Assembly (NCBI GenBank): GCA_905147135.1
Contig: LR990056.1
Coordinates: forward strand, 9,868,001 to 9,932,000
Source: Blastobasis lacticolella
Lineage: Eukaryota > Arthropoda > Insecta > Lepidoptera > Blastobasidae
DNA: 64,000 nucleotides
Reading direction: 5' to 3'
Of the stretch, positions 1 through 12,800 are shown in pieces. The translations under genes were made by a program, and so were the position numbers. A model generated the notes under the pieces. The model saw only the letters and a program-made list of their open reading frames with translations. It had not been told where the DNA came from and made no database searches. Every line of letters begins with the position of its first letter. Positions within the stretch are counted from its first letter, which is position 1.

Positions 1-756
1 CCACCCCTGGAAAATCTCAAATAATTTTTTAGACACAAAATGATAACAATTCTACTTTTCTACACTTTTTAGCAATCCAAAATTCCAAATTCGCTCTCGC
101 TGTGCTGGCTCGCTGGTTCTTAGAGTTATTATATTCACTTGTGATTAAAGAAGGCCAAATGCTAAAAAGTTCCTGTTTGCTATTAGCTCGTTAACATACT
201 CGTCGCTTCGTTCTCGCAACCTAGCCCCTCTGCGATCTAACGACGTTTTTGATAAATTCGGTTTGTGTAAATTTTTACATTCTAGCATTCCAATTTTTGC
301 GTCTAGCAACGTTTGGTTTGTCATCCAGTTAATGACACATACAATTGGATTATAAATGTTGCTAAATAAAATATTGGTCATTCAAATTTTGTTATATCAT
401 TATCGAAATTTGCTCGATGAAGTTTTGATTTTCTAATATACAACCACGATAACACTTTCAGCCGAAGATTGCCAAAAGCTTAGTTTTGGTATGGACATAA
501 TTAATAAAAAATTACTTTCTAATTAGAATATCATGTTAAGATACCTAAAGCTTAAATGAGGCCCAGACAACTCAGCCTATATGACCAATAACGTTGAGCG
601 ATATGTCATTGGAGCTGTTTATTCATTATAAAATGTGTTTCTATCAATATTGGATCTTCGTAATTTTTTCAGCTGTTCTTTGTGGCATTCATATAAATAT
701 TCATTTTGTTTATAAGCTTAGTGAGGTTATGTAGGATTGAAACACACATACTTTAC
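1..756. other. Intron sequence with no supported feature
   Basis: Left edge of the window, within the intron after FAS-like exon 33. A 78-codon minus-strand ORF (145-381) has no phase-0 acceptor that would join exon 33 and resembles no expected FAS segment. I see nothing else I can support. Confidence 0.5.
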
Positions 757-874
757 CTTTGTCGAGTTGCCAACCATCGGGAGACTCAGCACCTTGGCCG
801 GGATATTATCTCGGACTCGTTCCAGACAAATTTTTAAACCCTCGTTTGCTCCACCGTTTATAACTACAAAGTTC
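757..874 (-). CDS. FAS-like exon 33 (KR, active-site block missing), last visible exon
   Basis: 118 nt, phase 2 in, phase 0 out, donor AAAG|GTAAAG. NFVVINGGANEGLKICLERV replaces the family's FVVFSSVSCGRG...NYG...ERICE block, so the KR Ser and Tyr are absent. RDNIPAKVLSLPMVG follows. The next exon lies beyond the left edge. Confidence 0.85.
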
Positions 875-3800
875 CTAAAAATAAAAATATGTTAAAAAAT
901 ATTTAATTTGATTAAGGATTCCTACTTGCCGCCATTTTTTTCTGTCAAAAATTTTACTCATCCAATGAAATCTTCGAAACTATAGCGTTTCAGGGGGCTA
1001 ATTCACACGCTGTGATATTTCGAATTCGCCAATGAAATAACTATTACAGCCAAAACTTATTTTTCAACTATCTTCGACAGTTGTGTATTGTCGAAGATTA
1101 ATTTCAGTGTAGTTTTAATACAGTTTTTTGGCTTAAGAAAATGTCGAATTTGAGAAGTCACAAAGCAAGAATCGCCCCCCCCCCCCTGGCAAAATCCTTA
1201 TCAAGGATTATACATATGAAAGTGAAATAATGGATTTATAAATATTTTTAGGAATACCGGATGGCTTCTTCAAAAATGTATAGCAGACTGTTTTCTTCCA
1301 ATTACAATTGCATGAAAGTATCTGTCTGATTTTAATATTAATCCACTTAGTTCACCTTTAATAAGGATTTTACCTGAGGGCTATGTATTCGAAGATTTCA
1401 CTGAATTAGTAAAATTTTTGACGCAGCAAGAATGGGCCCTTAAATAAAATTATCACAATTTCTTTAAAAGAAATGTATAAGAGAAAGAGACCGGGCCGCT
1501 GCGACCTGACACAGTTTGATTGTACCTTTAAGGATGTACCTAAAGACTGAACTCACTCTTCTCAAAAATCAGCACGATACAATAAATTATATATTAATAA
1601 TCTTAGCGACCTTTCGTCTAGTAATTTTCTTTAAAATCTTTAGAATTAACTTATGAGATCTACATGATTACCAGTAAAGAACTTATCGTTTTACCTGTAG
1701 ATGAGATAGTTACTTACTTTATGGATGAACTCAATTTTCTGCAAACTTTATCAAGCGTACTTAATTTAGCATTTACGTTATTAACTGAAGCTTTAGACAT
1801 AACATTAGCAATCACGTAAATGCCTTCAACTGGTGCGTCACTAACTACAGTCAATAAATTTTGAGCTCCATTATCAGTAATTAGATCTTCTTTATTTGTG
1901 ATTACTTTAATTCCACGTTCTGTCCATTGGCTGTAACAAATTATAAAATGTTATGTATATTAATTCATTCGATTTTGTAGACACCTAGGTTTATCATATT
2001 TTTAATGGACGTTTGCAAAAATGTTTACTTTCTAAGTTTCTACGAGCGGAATCTTAAATGAATACCTATGTACCAAAATGGGCCTTTTATTTTACGAATA
2101 ATATAATGCTTTTTTGCCGCAATACTTTCGAGAAGTACCTTAATTGCAGTTACTTGTTGTTTATGATATTAGAAGTGTAAGACCTACTTTTGCTTTAGGC
2201 GCAGAGCTGGTAGCGATGTGTTGGAGTCACAGTGCAGCAGCAGGCGGCGGGCGCCGCGCGCTATGAGCCGCTCCGCCAGCGCTAGCGCGAACGCATCCCC
2301 GTGACACACCAGCACCTGCCAGGCGTCGCCGTCACAGCGCAGCCTGCAATACAGCGGTCGTGAGTGGGTGACGAAAAATAGTGGATAGCAACGGACGGGG
2401 GCGAGGGGTCTTACCGGGGCTGGGGTGGCGGCAGGGGCCGCTTCAGCTGCACCACCGCACGCCCTCGGTGCCGGCTACCAGCCAGCAGCCGAAATGCACG
2501 TGAAACGTCGCAAGGCGAGTACACTGTGCGTGACAGCGGTCGTACAAGTCCACGCGCAATTCCCGAGCTTACAAAATATTGCAACTGCTACAAAATAAAT
2601 CCAACATTACACATCAAGTTTACCTACTATCTTACGTTGTCCCACTACTGGACAAAGACAAAAAGTAAAAAACGCACCGGCAAAGGCTTCCCTTCTGATG
2701 CTGAGCGGTATCTGTCTAATTGGAACTTCGAGTATAAATACTACGTCCCATAGCTCTTTGGCTAGCCTTGAGTCCGAACTTATAAGACACTGTTACTGAC
2801 CACGTTTGGGCATCGTACATATGCCAGGACTGGCAAGATACATAATATGTCGAGAAGTGGCGTTATCATTAAAAATAATTATTTACGCATGGGTGATGCC
2901 CCTGGTATTGCAAACGTCCATGGGCTGCGGTGACTGCTTACCATTAGGTAGGCCGTAAGCTTGTTTGCCACCTTATTGGCACAAAAAATTATTCCTCTCC
3001 ATTTTCGAAAGACACTATCTAATCAAGATAGGTATAATCAAAAGTTATTTACTGCATCTATTTCAGGTCTTCGTTTTGCCCATCATCATCATCATATCAG
3101 CCGAAAGTCTGCTGGCCCACTGCTGGCCATAGGCCTCCCCGAGAGATCGCCACAAAGGCCGGTCCTGTACCTTCTGCATCCAGCTGGTCGTGGGTCCATC
3201 TAGTGGGAGAACTACCCACGCTGCGTCTTCCGGTAAGTGGTCGCCACTCGAGAACTTTACTGCCCCATCGACCATCTGTGCTTCGAGCTATGTACCCTAT
3301 CCACTGCCACTTTAGCCAGGCAATCCTTAGGGCTATGTCGGTGACCTTGAATCGCTTGCGGATCTCCTAATTTCTGATTCGATCGTTTTGTCCAGTTGCT
3401 CATAATTAAATGAGTATTTGATTAATTTATCAGTCTAGTTTCAAGGCTCGCGGTGCTCAGATAGATCTTAGAGCATTATTTGCTATCAAAACTATTTATA
3501 AACATTATTAACATCAGCAAAACCATTTTCTTATTTTCCATTAACTTTGATTCTTTTTGTGTGAATTTACTTAGAAATTCCATTTTATTTTGTTGGAAGA
3601 TTTCAATTACCCGTCCTGTTAGTTTATGTAATTCCCGTGTCGCCTTTTACTCCACTGATCCGCTTGAAATTTATTTACCAATGCTTAATTAAAGCCCCAA
3701 TGTCATATAAAACACTCTGACCACTATTCTCACTTACCTTCAGTTGTTCTATGTTGTTGCCCTCAAAAATTGAAGAAATATCAACTGAATAATAATTTCT

Positions 3801-6800
3801 CTCGACGTCAAGATTGGCCATACCAAAGTAATACTTCTCCTGATTTGGTAATTGATCTAAATCTATGACGATACCTAATTGCCCAGCACAGAGAAATGAC
3901 ACCTAAAAACGATTAATCATGTTAATGGTTGGTTGAAAACAAACCAATTCGCATTATGAACTAATAGAATTATAATAAACTTACGTCTTTAAGCCGTCCT
4001 TTGACACAAGATATGACCAGTTGGCATTTTTTGCTATCAGTTAGGGTTCGCACCCTATCTCCAAAACTAGCATCCCGAGAATTTCCAATGTGGTCCTCTA
4101 AAATGAAATGTAAATTTTTTGAAATAATTTTTTTATTATAATATAACGCGACTCTTAATCGCCTAAGTTTTCTGCAATCGAGTATTAGACTTGTTGAATA
4201 GTCTCAAGAGCAGATTGCCACCTCGTGACGATTTATTCATACATTTCTGGATCAAAAATCTAAGACTGCTGGCCATAAGAAAAAAATATTATTTACCGAT
4301 AGAGCAAACACCTGCTAATATTTTTTACTGGCATGTCAAATCTGTACGCCCCATGGTTTTGCTGTAGTAGGGAATAACGATTTTTAAGACAGTACCTATC
4401 TTCTCTCTAGGTCTACATCTATATAGTGGTGATGTTGAATGATATCCTTTTAAGAGCATCTTGTTGGACCTTGAGTGACTTAACAGTTCACACAGAAAAC
4501 TGTGTATGGAAATGTGCAACAAATTTTTTTTTATGATTTTTTATATCCAATGCTTACCAGAGACAGAATGTAATAAAAATGATGTTGAAAGGCGAAAACA
4601 AGCAGCCTCTTACTAAGTGACATTTTATAGAAAATGTTCGCTACAAAGTTATATTCCGCAAGACCAATATGCTAGAGGAAACTAAAATATAGGTATTAGA
4701 AATCGCAATGTACCTTTCAAGTGGGGGAAGAGCCTCTTGAGGAAGCGCTTTTTGCGGATGTCGCTGACGGTGGTGAAGACCTCGCAGCCGATGGAGAGCG
4801 CGACCGAGATCACAGCCTGCCCCAGCGCACCGGCGCCACCGTGGACCAGAATCGTTTTACCCCCGATTAAGTCTGACTTGACACACTAGAAATCCAGTAC
4901 ATTTGCATTTTGTGAGTTAATTGAAGGCAGACTTTAGTCAAAGACGATATCAAAATTAATATGGTGGTTTAGCGTTCTAAATATTGTAACTGATTAGTTC
5001 AAATTCTTTAAACCTCTTTTTCTAAGGGCCTTTGCTGTAGATTCTGGCTAAGTTATATACCCAAAAAATAATTAAATCAAAAATTGTGATGATTGATTAA
5101 TTAGCGATTTTAATATTATTGTATGCTTACCAAGCAGTAGTATGCCAACAGATAGGCCGAGGGGACGGTGGCCGCGTCTTCCAGGCTCCAGTGCGCCGGC
5201 ACTGGCCAAAGCAGCTCGCCGCGCGCCGCCACGCGGCTGCGTACCGCTCCGCAGCGCATCGCGCCCATTACCCGCTCGCCGCTAAGAATCACATGCACTA
5301 ACAATCAATTAACGCCGCTAACAATCAATTAACACTCCATGCACTGTATTTGTTTGTTTTCATTTTATAAACGTATTTTCATAGTTATACTTACGCGTCA
5401 GTGACACCACTAAAATCCATTCCGAAAAAGCTATCGTTTTCATCCTGGAACTTAATTACTCCTGTGGCTTTTTTTACGTCAATATCATTAATGGAAGCGT
5501 AGTGAACCTGTAGGCAACCGCAAAATGTTAAACCAACAAAAATCGTCTAACTTCGTAATTTGGTCTTCTTCTTTTCGTAATTTCTACTTACATCAACAGC
5601 AATTCCGTGTTCTGAAGGTGCTGGTGCTGACACCCATTGCAGGGTGTCCAGGTCGCCGAGCTGGTGGCAGCTAAGCGCCACGACACCCTCGGTCGATACC
5701 TCTTCTTTGAGGTTCGTGTAATAATCACCTCCCCACACTCCCTGGTAAATATTCAGGCAAGTTAACATTGTACACAAATCTCAAGGTTAAGGGAAGTAGA
5801 CACTAAGTTGAAATTACTTACATTTTTCAAGACATTGTAGACCAAGTCCAGCTGGGGTAGTTCATCCAGGCTGTCCTTTTCGGAAACCATAACTATGTAT
5901 ATCTGATTGTGATCAGCCTCCTTCCTCCATTGCTTTACGATCTCTTTTAGCCCCAGCACAGGTGGATACGACGATAGGACAACTAATCTGTGGGCGCGCG
6001 GCAGACTAGCGCGTGTGGACTCTAGCAGCTTAAGGTCGGCCGGGACGCGCACAGTGGCAACCGCAGCAGCGGCAGAGAGTGGCATCGGCCGCCACCGCAG
6101 CAGCTCCAGCTTCAGCCCGCCGGAGGTCGCGGCGCACACCACGCGGTACAGTGCCGATGGCCGTACACGGTCGTCCACCAAGCTCTCCACGTTCAATAGA
6201 AATGTGTCCCGCGACAACGTACGATGTAGTTGTTGGCATAGCTGTAATAAAATATGTATAGGTAACTTTTTTATTTTATAACATTTTAATCTCCATCAAA
6301 TATTACTAATCAAGTTATTGATTTGGTAAATAAATTTAAATATGTAAAAAAATAGGTACCGCTACACTTACGTTGTCATTAGACATTAGATCATGCACCA
6401 CAACAAGGTCGACAAACGCTAGACCATTGTCACGTAGAGATAAGATCTTTTGCTGTTCTAATTGATGATAATTTATTTTTATTTCGATTAAGGTATCCAT
6501 TGCTTCTTTAACTTTATTCAATAGCATAATATCATCGCTATTGCTCTCAAATTCGAGTACGTTTATAATTTCTTTGTTAGTATTCTCTGATACTAATTGA
6601 AGGTATGTCTGTACAACGCTGGTGGTCTAAAATTTATTACAAAATATAACATTTCATTTCATTGTAGTATACATCGATGAATATAGAAGTCGTCATCAAG
6701 GGTTATCGTTCGACCGTAAGTGATAGATACTTGAGATTCCACTTTTTCCACATTGCAGGACGCCAAAACAGTCAGCTCAAAGTATAAGGGAGAATGATGT

Positions 6801-9800
6801 ATAAACATGGAATAAATTAAACCGATTAGCCTATAGTATACCTACGTACCTCTGCATTAGGCTGAAATCGGGGAACAAATGTTGACGTCTTTAATATTAA
6901 ATCATCATCATCCGATTCTAGGAGTGTTTTCAATTTAACATCTTCAATAACGATTCCACCACACCTAATAAAGTTGACACCGTATTGAAAAAGGTACTTG
7001 TAACATATAAATAAATATAAATCAAAAGAACATGAAGAAGTAACATTGTCACCTAAATAAAGAGCCGCATTCTAAAACTTCAGCAGGGAGAAAGCATCTG
7101 TCACCGTCTTTTATTATAACACTGTAATGTTTCTTGACGTTAATAGCGAGTCTCCTGACTGTGTGCAGCTGGCTGGTACCAGCGTTCGGATGCCGCAACT
7201 GGCTTAGCTGCAGCATGCCGTCAAGCAACGTCACCCAATTCTCGTTCCAAGCAATTTGAGCTTGCGTAAGCTTAGAGTTAATTTTATGTATGCTGCGAAA
7301 TTCACCTCTAAAATGAAAACACAAAAAAAATATTTTTATTGTTAATAAGAAAACTGTCATTGTCAATAAGTCATTATTTCACTTTGGTGTTTATATACTT
7401 ACTGATAATACAAATCTTTTTCGAAAAGAAGTTGATAAATAGTTTCACAGTCGAGATCCATGGTTTCTTCTAATTCTTTATCGTAATCAAAGCTATATAC
7501 ATCAACGGCCTCCAATATACCACCGGACGCTATCATTACATCACCGTCCATAACCTAATGACCAAAAATACGTTACCAATGAGTGCCGTCGTACTGCCAG
7601 TTACTTTGGTAGGGGTTGCTTTAAAAAGGGTAACACAATTTCAGTACCCTGGGCTATGTGATAACCGAAGACCTGGCCGTGTGGTTTTCGGCACAGTAGA
7701 ATAGCACCAACCCCTTACCTCGTGGGTGCCGTACAAGGCGACTAATGTTTTCGAGGCAAAATATCTAGAGTCTCCGTAGGCTGGAAAATGGGCAGCAGCG
7801 TTTACCATTGTCATACTTATAACACTGCGATCTCCAACCCGCTTGCCTGGCATGAAGATTATGACAATAATCTGCCCTTTCGTGGGTGAGGCCTTTGAGT
7901 CCTGCAGTGGACTGTTATTGGTTGCGATGTTGAAAAGATAACTAAGACATAGAGAGGGAGCGAAGAGCGTTAGCTGTCCGTTGCAATATGCTGGCTCTCA
8001 GGTTCTTGCGTTGCACAGCTGATATAAAAATTACTTTGTTTAAAGCATTTTGTTAGTCGTTGTCTGTTATATAATTTATCTTTAAGTTTGTCTGTTTAGT
8101 AGGTAACTTCTTACACTAGAAAAACACCAGCAAAGAAAGTTTGTATTTGTTAATAATCTTGCCAGTAAGAACCCCACCATAAAATGTTAAATGTAGGGAT
8201 GAATTTTTATTTGTTTTCTTGTTACTCACTAACCTCAAACTTTCCAGTTCCTCTATTAAGAGTGACACTAAGTGCCAGCTTCCTTTGATCATGTAAATGT
8301 GGCTCCGAATAAAAATACAAGTCGTTAAACACCACTGGAATTTCCTTTTGCTGCTTCTTCAGTGACATCGCCAACGTATCCCATACGGCGACCAGCGCCG
8401 CCGAGAAGGGATATCGTGTTATTCCTAAAATCATGTTATGCCATATTTATGTAGTATTTCTTATTTTCTAGTTTCTTATCGTAGAAAAGAATGGCTTACC
8501 TCTTACATTGTGGCCACATAAATATTTATGTTCATCATCGTGGACTGTTATTGGGCTCAATGTGGCTGCAGCTTGTTTGCGACGGGCCGCTGTATACAGC
8601 GGTAGTTTCCTTGTAAAACAAAGTAAATTAATTGTACTAATGATAACATTAATTACGCCTTATGTCAAAGCTCAACATAGTCCTCCTCAATGATTTCAGT
8701 GTTTTGGATATGTACTCTTGGAAATCGTTGTATGAAAAATACACATCCCATTTTTATTCTCCAATATTACTAACTTCGAAAGTTTGTAAGGATGTCATAA
8801 TGTTTGTTTCTTTACGTAAAAACTTTACAATAACCGAACTAATGCAGTTAAAACATAAAGATTTCAGACAGCTATAGACCAACAGTTACATAATATTTGG
8901 CATCGAGATTGTTTGTGAGATGAATATTTGTAAAAATGTAACGAGAGGAAGTAACTAACTAAATTCGCATAATATACTAACCATTCCTCACCATGAGCCC
9001 ATTGCACTAAATGGGATAGCATTGGAGTACCACGTGACACAGGAAAATTTATTTTCGGATATAGTGCTTCAACCTTTGGATTGTAGCCCTCCATATACAA
9101 CCTACAAAATTACCATGATTTAATAAATTATTATTATCTACAATCGATTCCATTATGCGACTGCTGAGTAATGCTTACTTTCCGATAGCGTCGAGTACGA
9201 GGAAAGTGTTGTCAGGGTGTCCGCGCCTGGTGAGCGGCACATGGCAGCAGGAGGCGGGCAGCGAGCGCTTGAGGATGGCCTGCAGCAGCCCGTGCGGCGC
9301 CACCTCCACCAGCACCGCGTCCGCCGGCACCAGCCGTGCCGTTTCCTCGAACAGCACGGGGCTCTGACAAGCAAGTTAAATAAGTTTAGAAACTTTCCTA
9401 ACTCCGTTTAAAATAAGATTAAAGTAAGCTCAGAGCCAGATGAATGTTAAGAAACTTTGTACAACTTATTAAAAATTACATCCTTATTTTCATAACTCTT
9501 ACTTTTGTAAATAATCACTACTGACCAACAAGTTATTTGTATGATATTCAGCAGATGAGGCCTGGGCTGACGGCTCATGCCACCGATGTTGCGGCACTGA
9601 GGTGGACAGCCAGCGCTTACTTCTCGCTTTCGGGTTCTTTATCACGTCCTTTAAATACTTCAGGAGGCCAGGTCCTTATATAGGTACAATCATAAATTTA
9701 ATCATGAAAATGGTTAAATCACAGAATAGAGCGACAGCCAGCTAGATAGTGTACGAAGCCATGTAAACAAAACATTACCTATATTAATTAGCCATTCCGA

Positions 9801-12800
9801 ATCATATTCAAGATTATAATATATTATTATTTTTAAAAGTACTCATGTTCCGGGTTTCCTACCGCGTAAGGTTTGCTGTACGGTTTAAGGGTATCCCGAT
9901 ATTTCAACGCAGTTGCATGCCGAGGAAAGCAACCAAATATGGAATAGGGTAAACCAAATATGGAATTCCTTTATTTTTTCGAAAATAATATTTCAAATCG
10001 CAATACAGAACCGTTTACCGTATTCTGTTTCATATACTCATATTTGACGTGTATACGTTCAATCTTGTCAGTAGGGCGAAGGCCGGTGACATGGCATGTG
10101 CGTTTTGTTTGGTTGCTGCTCATAACATTTTAAGGGACGTAAAAATGATGTATTACTTTTTTTTTTTTTTTTAATGTCATGCGGTAGGCAAACAGGCAAG
10201 CGGGCCACCTGATGGAAAGTGGTCAACACTGCCTATAGACATTAGCAACACCAAGAGTATCGCTAATGCGTTGCCTACCTCTATAACACGTTGCTCTGGC
10301 AGCAAAAGGCAAAATTCTTATTATTTAGAGAGTGATCACATTTTTCTCGCATATTTATGTGGTTGCATATATGCTAGTTTTTGTATTTCCAGGCTGTTTA
10401 TTTGTTTCTGTTTTGTAATTATTTTAATATTGGTAATAATTTTTGAGGTCATTAAATAGCATAGTACATTTCGGTCACCACCAAATTTCCGCCATTTTGA
10501 AAAAATATCGATTTTGCGGCCACTCATAAAACTTATGCCAATCGATAGGTAACTTTAATATCTATCGATCACTATGTTCAAAAATGTCGAAAACGGTATA
10601 CCTTGCGAGGTATCGCAAGTCAAAGATGTACATTATCTACCGACACAAGGGGGAACAAATACATCCTACTAAGTAGTGACTACTCATAGTGAAATATCTT
10701 CTAAACTACTGAACCGATTTCGATTGAATAAAGTTAGGAATAATTTCCATTAAAAGAAAACCGCATTAAAATTGGATCATCCGTTCGGGAGCTACAGATA
10801 GACGGATCATCATCGTCCTAGCACTTATCCCGGCCTCTGCCAGGGTCCGCTTTCCTACTCAATCTTCTCCACTTCGCTCGGTCTTCGGCATCCCCTTGTC
10901 GTCAGCCGTTGGCTCTCGCATTGGACTCAGCGATGTCAATCCATCGCTTCTTGGGCCGCCCACGGGGCCTCTTTCCTGATACCGGCAGATTCAGGCACCT
11001 ATTTCCCACGTATCCCTGAGACCAAACCAGCGCAGACGAGCCTCCTCCATCTTATCTGCGATATCCCTCACACAAAGGCTGCCGCGGATGTACTCGTTAC
11101 GTACTCGATCGAGTCGCGTAACTCCGCACATCCAGCGCAGCATTTTCATTTCGTTAGCGTGGAATTCGCGAACGTGTTTCGTCAGCGCTGGCCATGTCTC
11201 GCAGCCATAGAGCATCACCGGTCTAATTATACTCTTGTATATAAGCCCTTTGAGCTTTACAGGGATTTTAGGGTCACATGTGACTGCCGTGAGTTCCCGC
11301 TATTTGGCCCAAGCCGCAGAGATTCGGGATTTGACATCGGGGCCGATATCGCCGGACTCGTGCATCAAGGATATCATATACTCTGTTATGGCGATATTCA
11401 TCTTCAAACCACCGTTTTCTAGCACATCCTTCCACGTGTTTACTCAGGTCTCAAGATCTTGCCTAAGCTTGCTCACCAGTACAATGTCGTCAGCGTACTT
11501 CATAAGCCAAGGAGGCATGTCCTGAATTTCCGCAGAGAGGGCATCGAGCACTATGCAAAACAAGTAAGGACTTAACACAGAAACCTGGTGGACACCTACA
11601 GTAATCGGGAAGGGTTAGTATGGCCTTCGATGGTTTTGACAACAGCTACAGTATTGGCATACATGTCCTGTATAATAGAAATGTACGCCTCGGGCACATA
11701 CTTTGCTCTGAGAGCCCACCAGATTATCTCCCGAGGGACACTGTCAAAAGCCCTCTGCAGCTCGAGAAATGCGTAATGCAACGGTTGATTCCTACTGCAA
11801 TGGGACTCCTGGAGGACCTTGAGAGCAAAGACTGGATCCGTGGTGCTGCAGCCCGGCCTGAAGCCGTATTGGAATTCCGATAAGGAGCATTTCTCTCGAA
11901 GTCTCTGGTCAACAATCCGTTCGAATAGCTTCATTGTGTGGCTCATAAGTTTGATACCTCGATAGTTGCCGCACTTTTACACACTGCCTTTTCCTTTATA
12001 GATTGGTGTGATAATATTTACGCGCCACGCGTCAGTTATAAGCCCCGTAGCTACAATCCTGTTGAATAGCTCAGTGGGCAAGAGTACGCCCCGTGTCCCC
12101 ATTGTTTTCCAGGTTTCTATGGGTATTCCGTCATGGCCAATAGTTTTTCCGTTCTTCATACGTACCAGAGACCTCCCCATCTCATCAAGGGTGATCGGGT
12201 TTATCATGTCAAGGTTTGCAGGAAGCTGTAGTGGAACGTAGTTGTTGGCATCGTTGGACAGTTTCTTGAAATGACAGCACCACTGGTCTTTAATAGATTT
12301 TGCACTTGTAATCAAAACGCCATCCATACCTTTTATGGCAACGCACTTTGTTACATCCAGACTGGCTCGACTCCACGGTTTTGCCAGCTTGTAGACGAGC
12401 TCCACAGAATCCAACGCATCATAAAGCGGAGCCAGCTGGGCCGACCGCGCTTTTTCCACCGCCATTTTAGATCACCGCTTTGCTCCCAAGTACACTTCCT
12501 TATCCGATAGTGAGTTACTGTGCTGCCATTTCTTGAAACATGCCATTTTGTCCCTAACCGCTTCCTGCACCTCACCGTTCCACCACCCCGTATCCTGATC
12601 AATTCGTCGGACGCTTTCGACGTGCCGAGTACTGTTCGTCCAAGTTTGAGGATGGATTTCTGATAGGCACACCAGAGCTCATTGAAAGTTTCACCCTTTG
12701 CGCTCCAATCGAGGCTTTCGGCTGCCTCCATGAACTCCTGGCTCGTGCTGCTCAGAGTCCGCCACTTAATAGACGGCACGCAGCGTTCTGCCGTAGGTCG

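Noticed and set aside
145..381. Minus-strand 78-codon ORF as next FAS-like exon
   Set aside because: Exon 33 ends in phase 0. The acceptor at about 350 would lead directly to a TAA in that phase, and the peptide does not resemble KR or ACP.
1177..1190. Run of about 14 C residues
   Set aside because: Possible polymorphic homopolymer or assembly artefact in an intron; no function can be inferred.
6015..6281. Plus-strand ORFs over 5119-5301, 6015-6281 and 9155-9411
   Set aside because: They are antisense to GC-rich FAS-like exons 26, 23 and 15. Their composition is explained by codon bias of the real exons and they show no family match.
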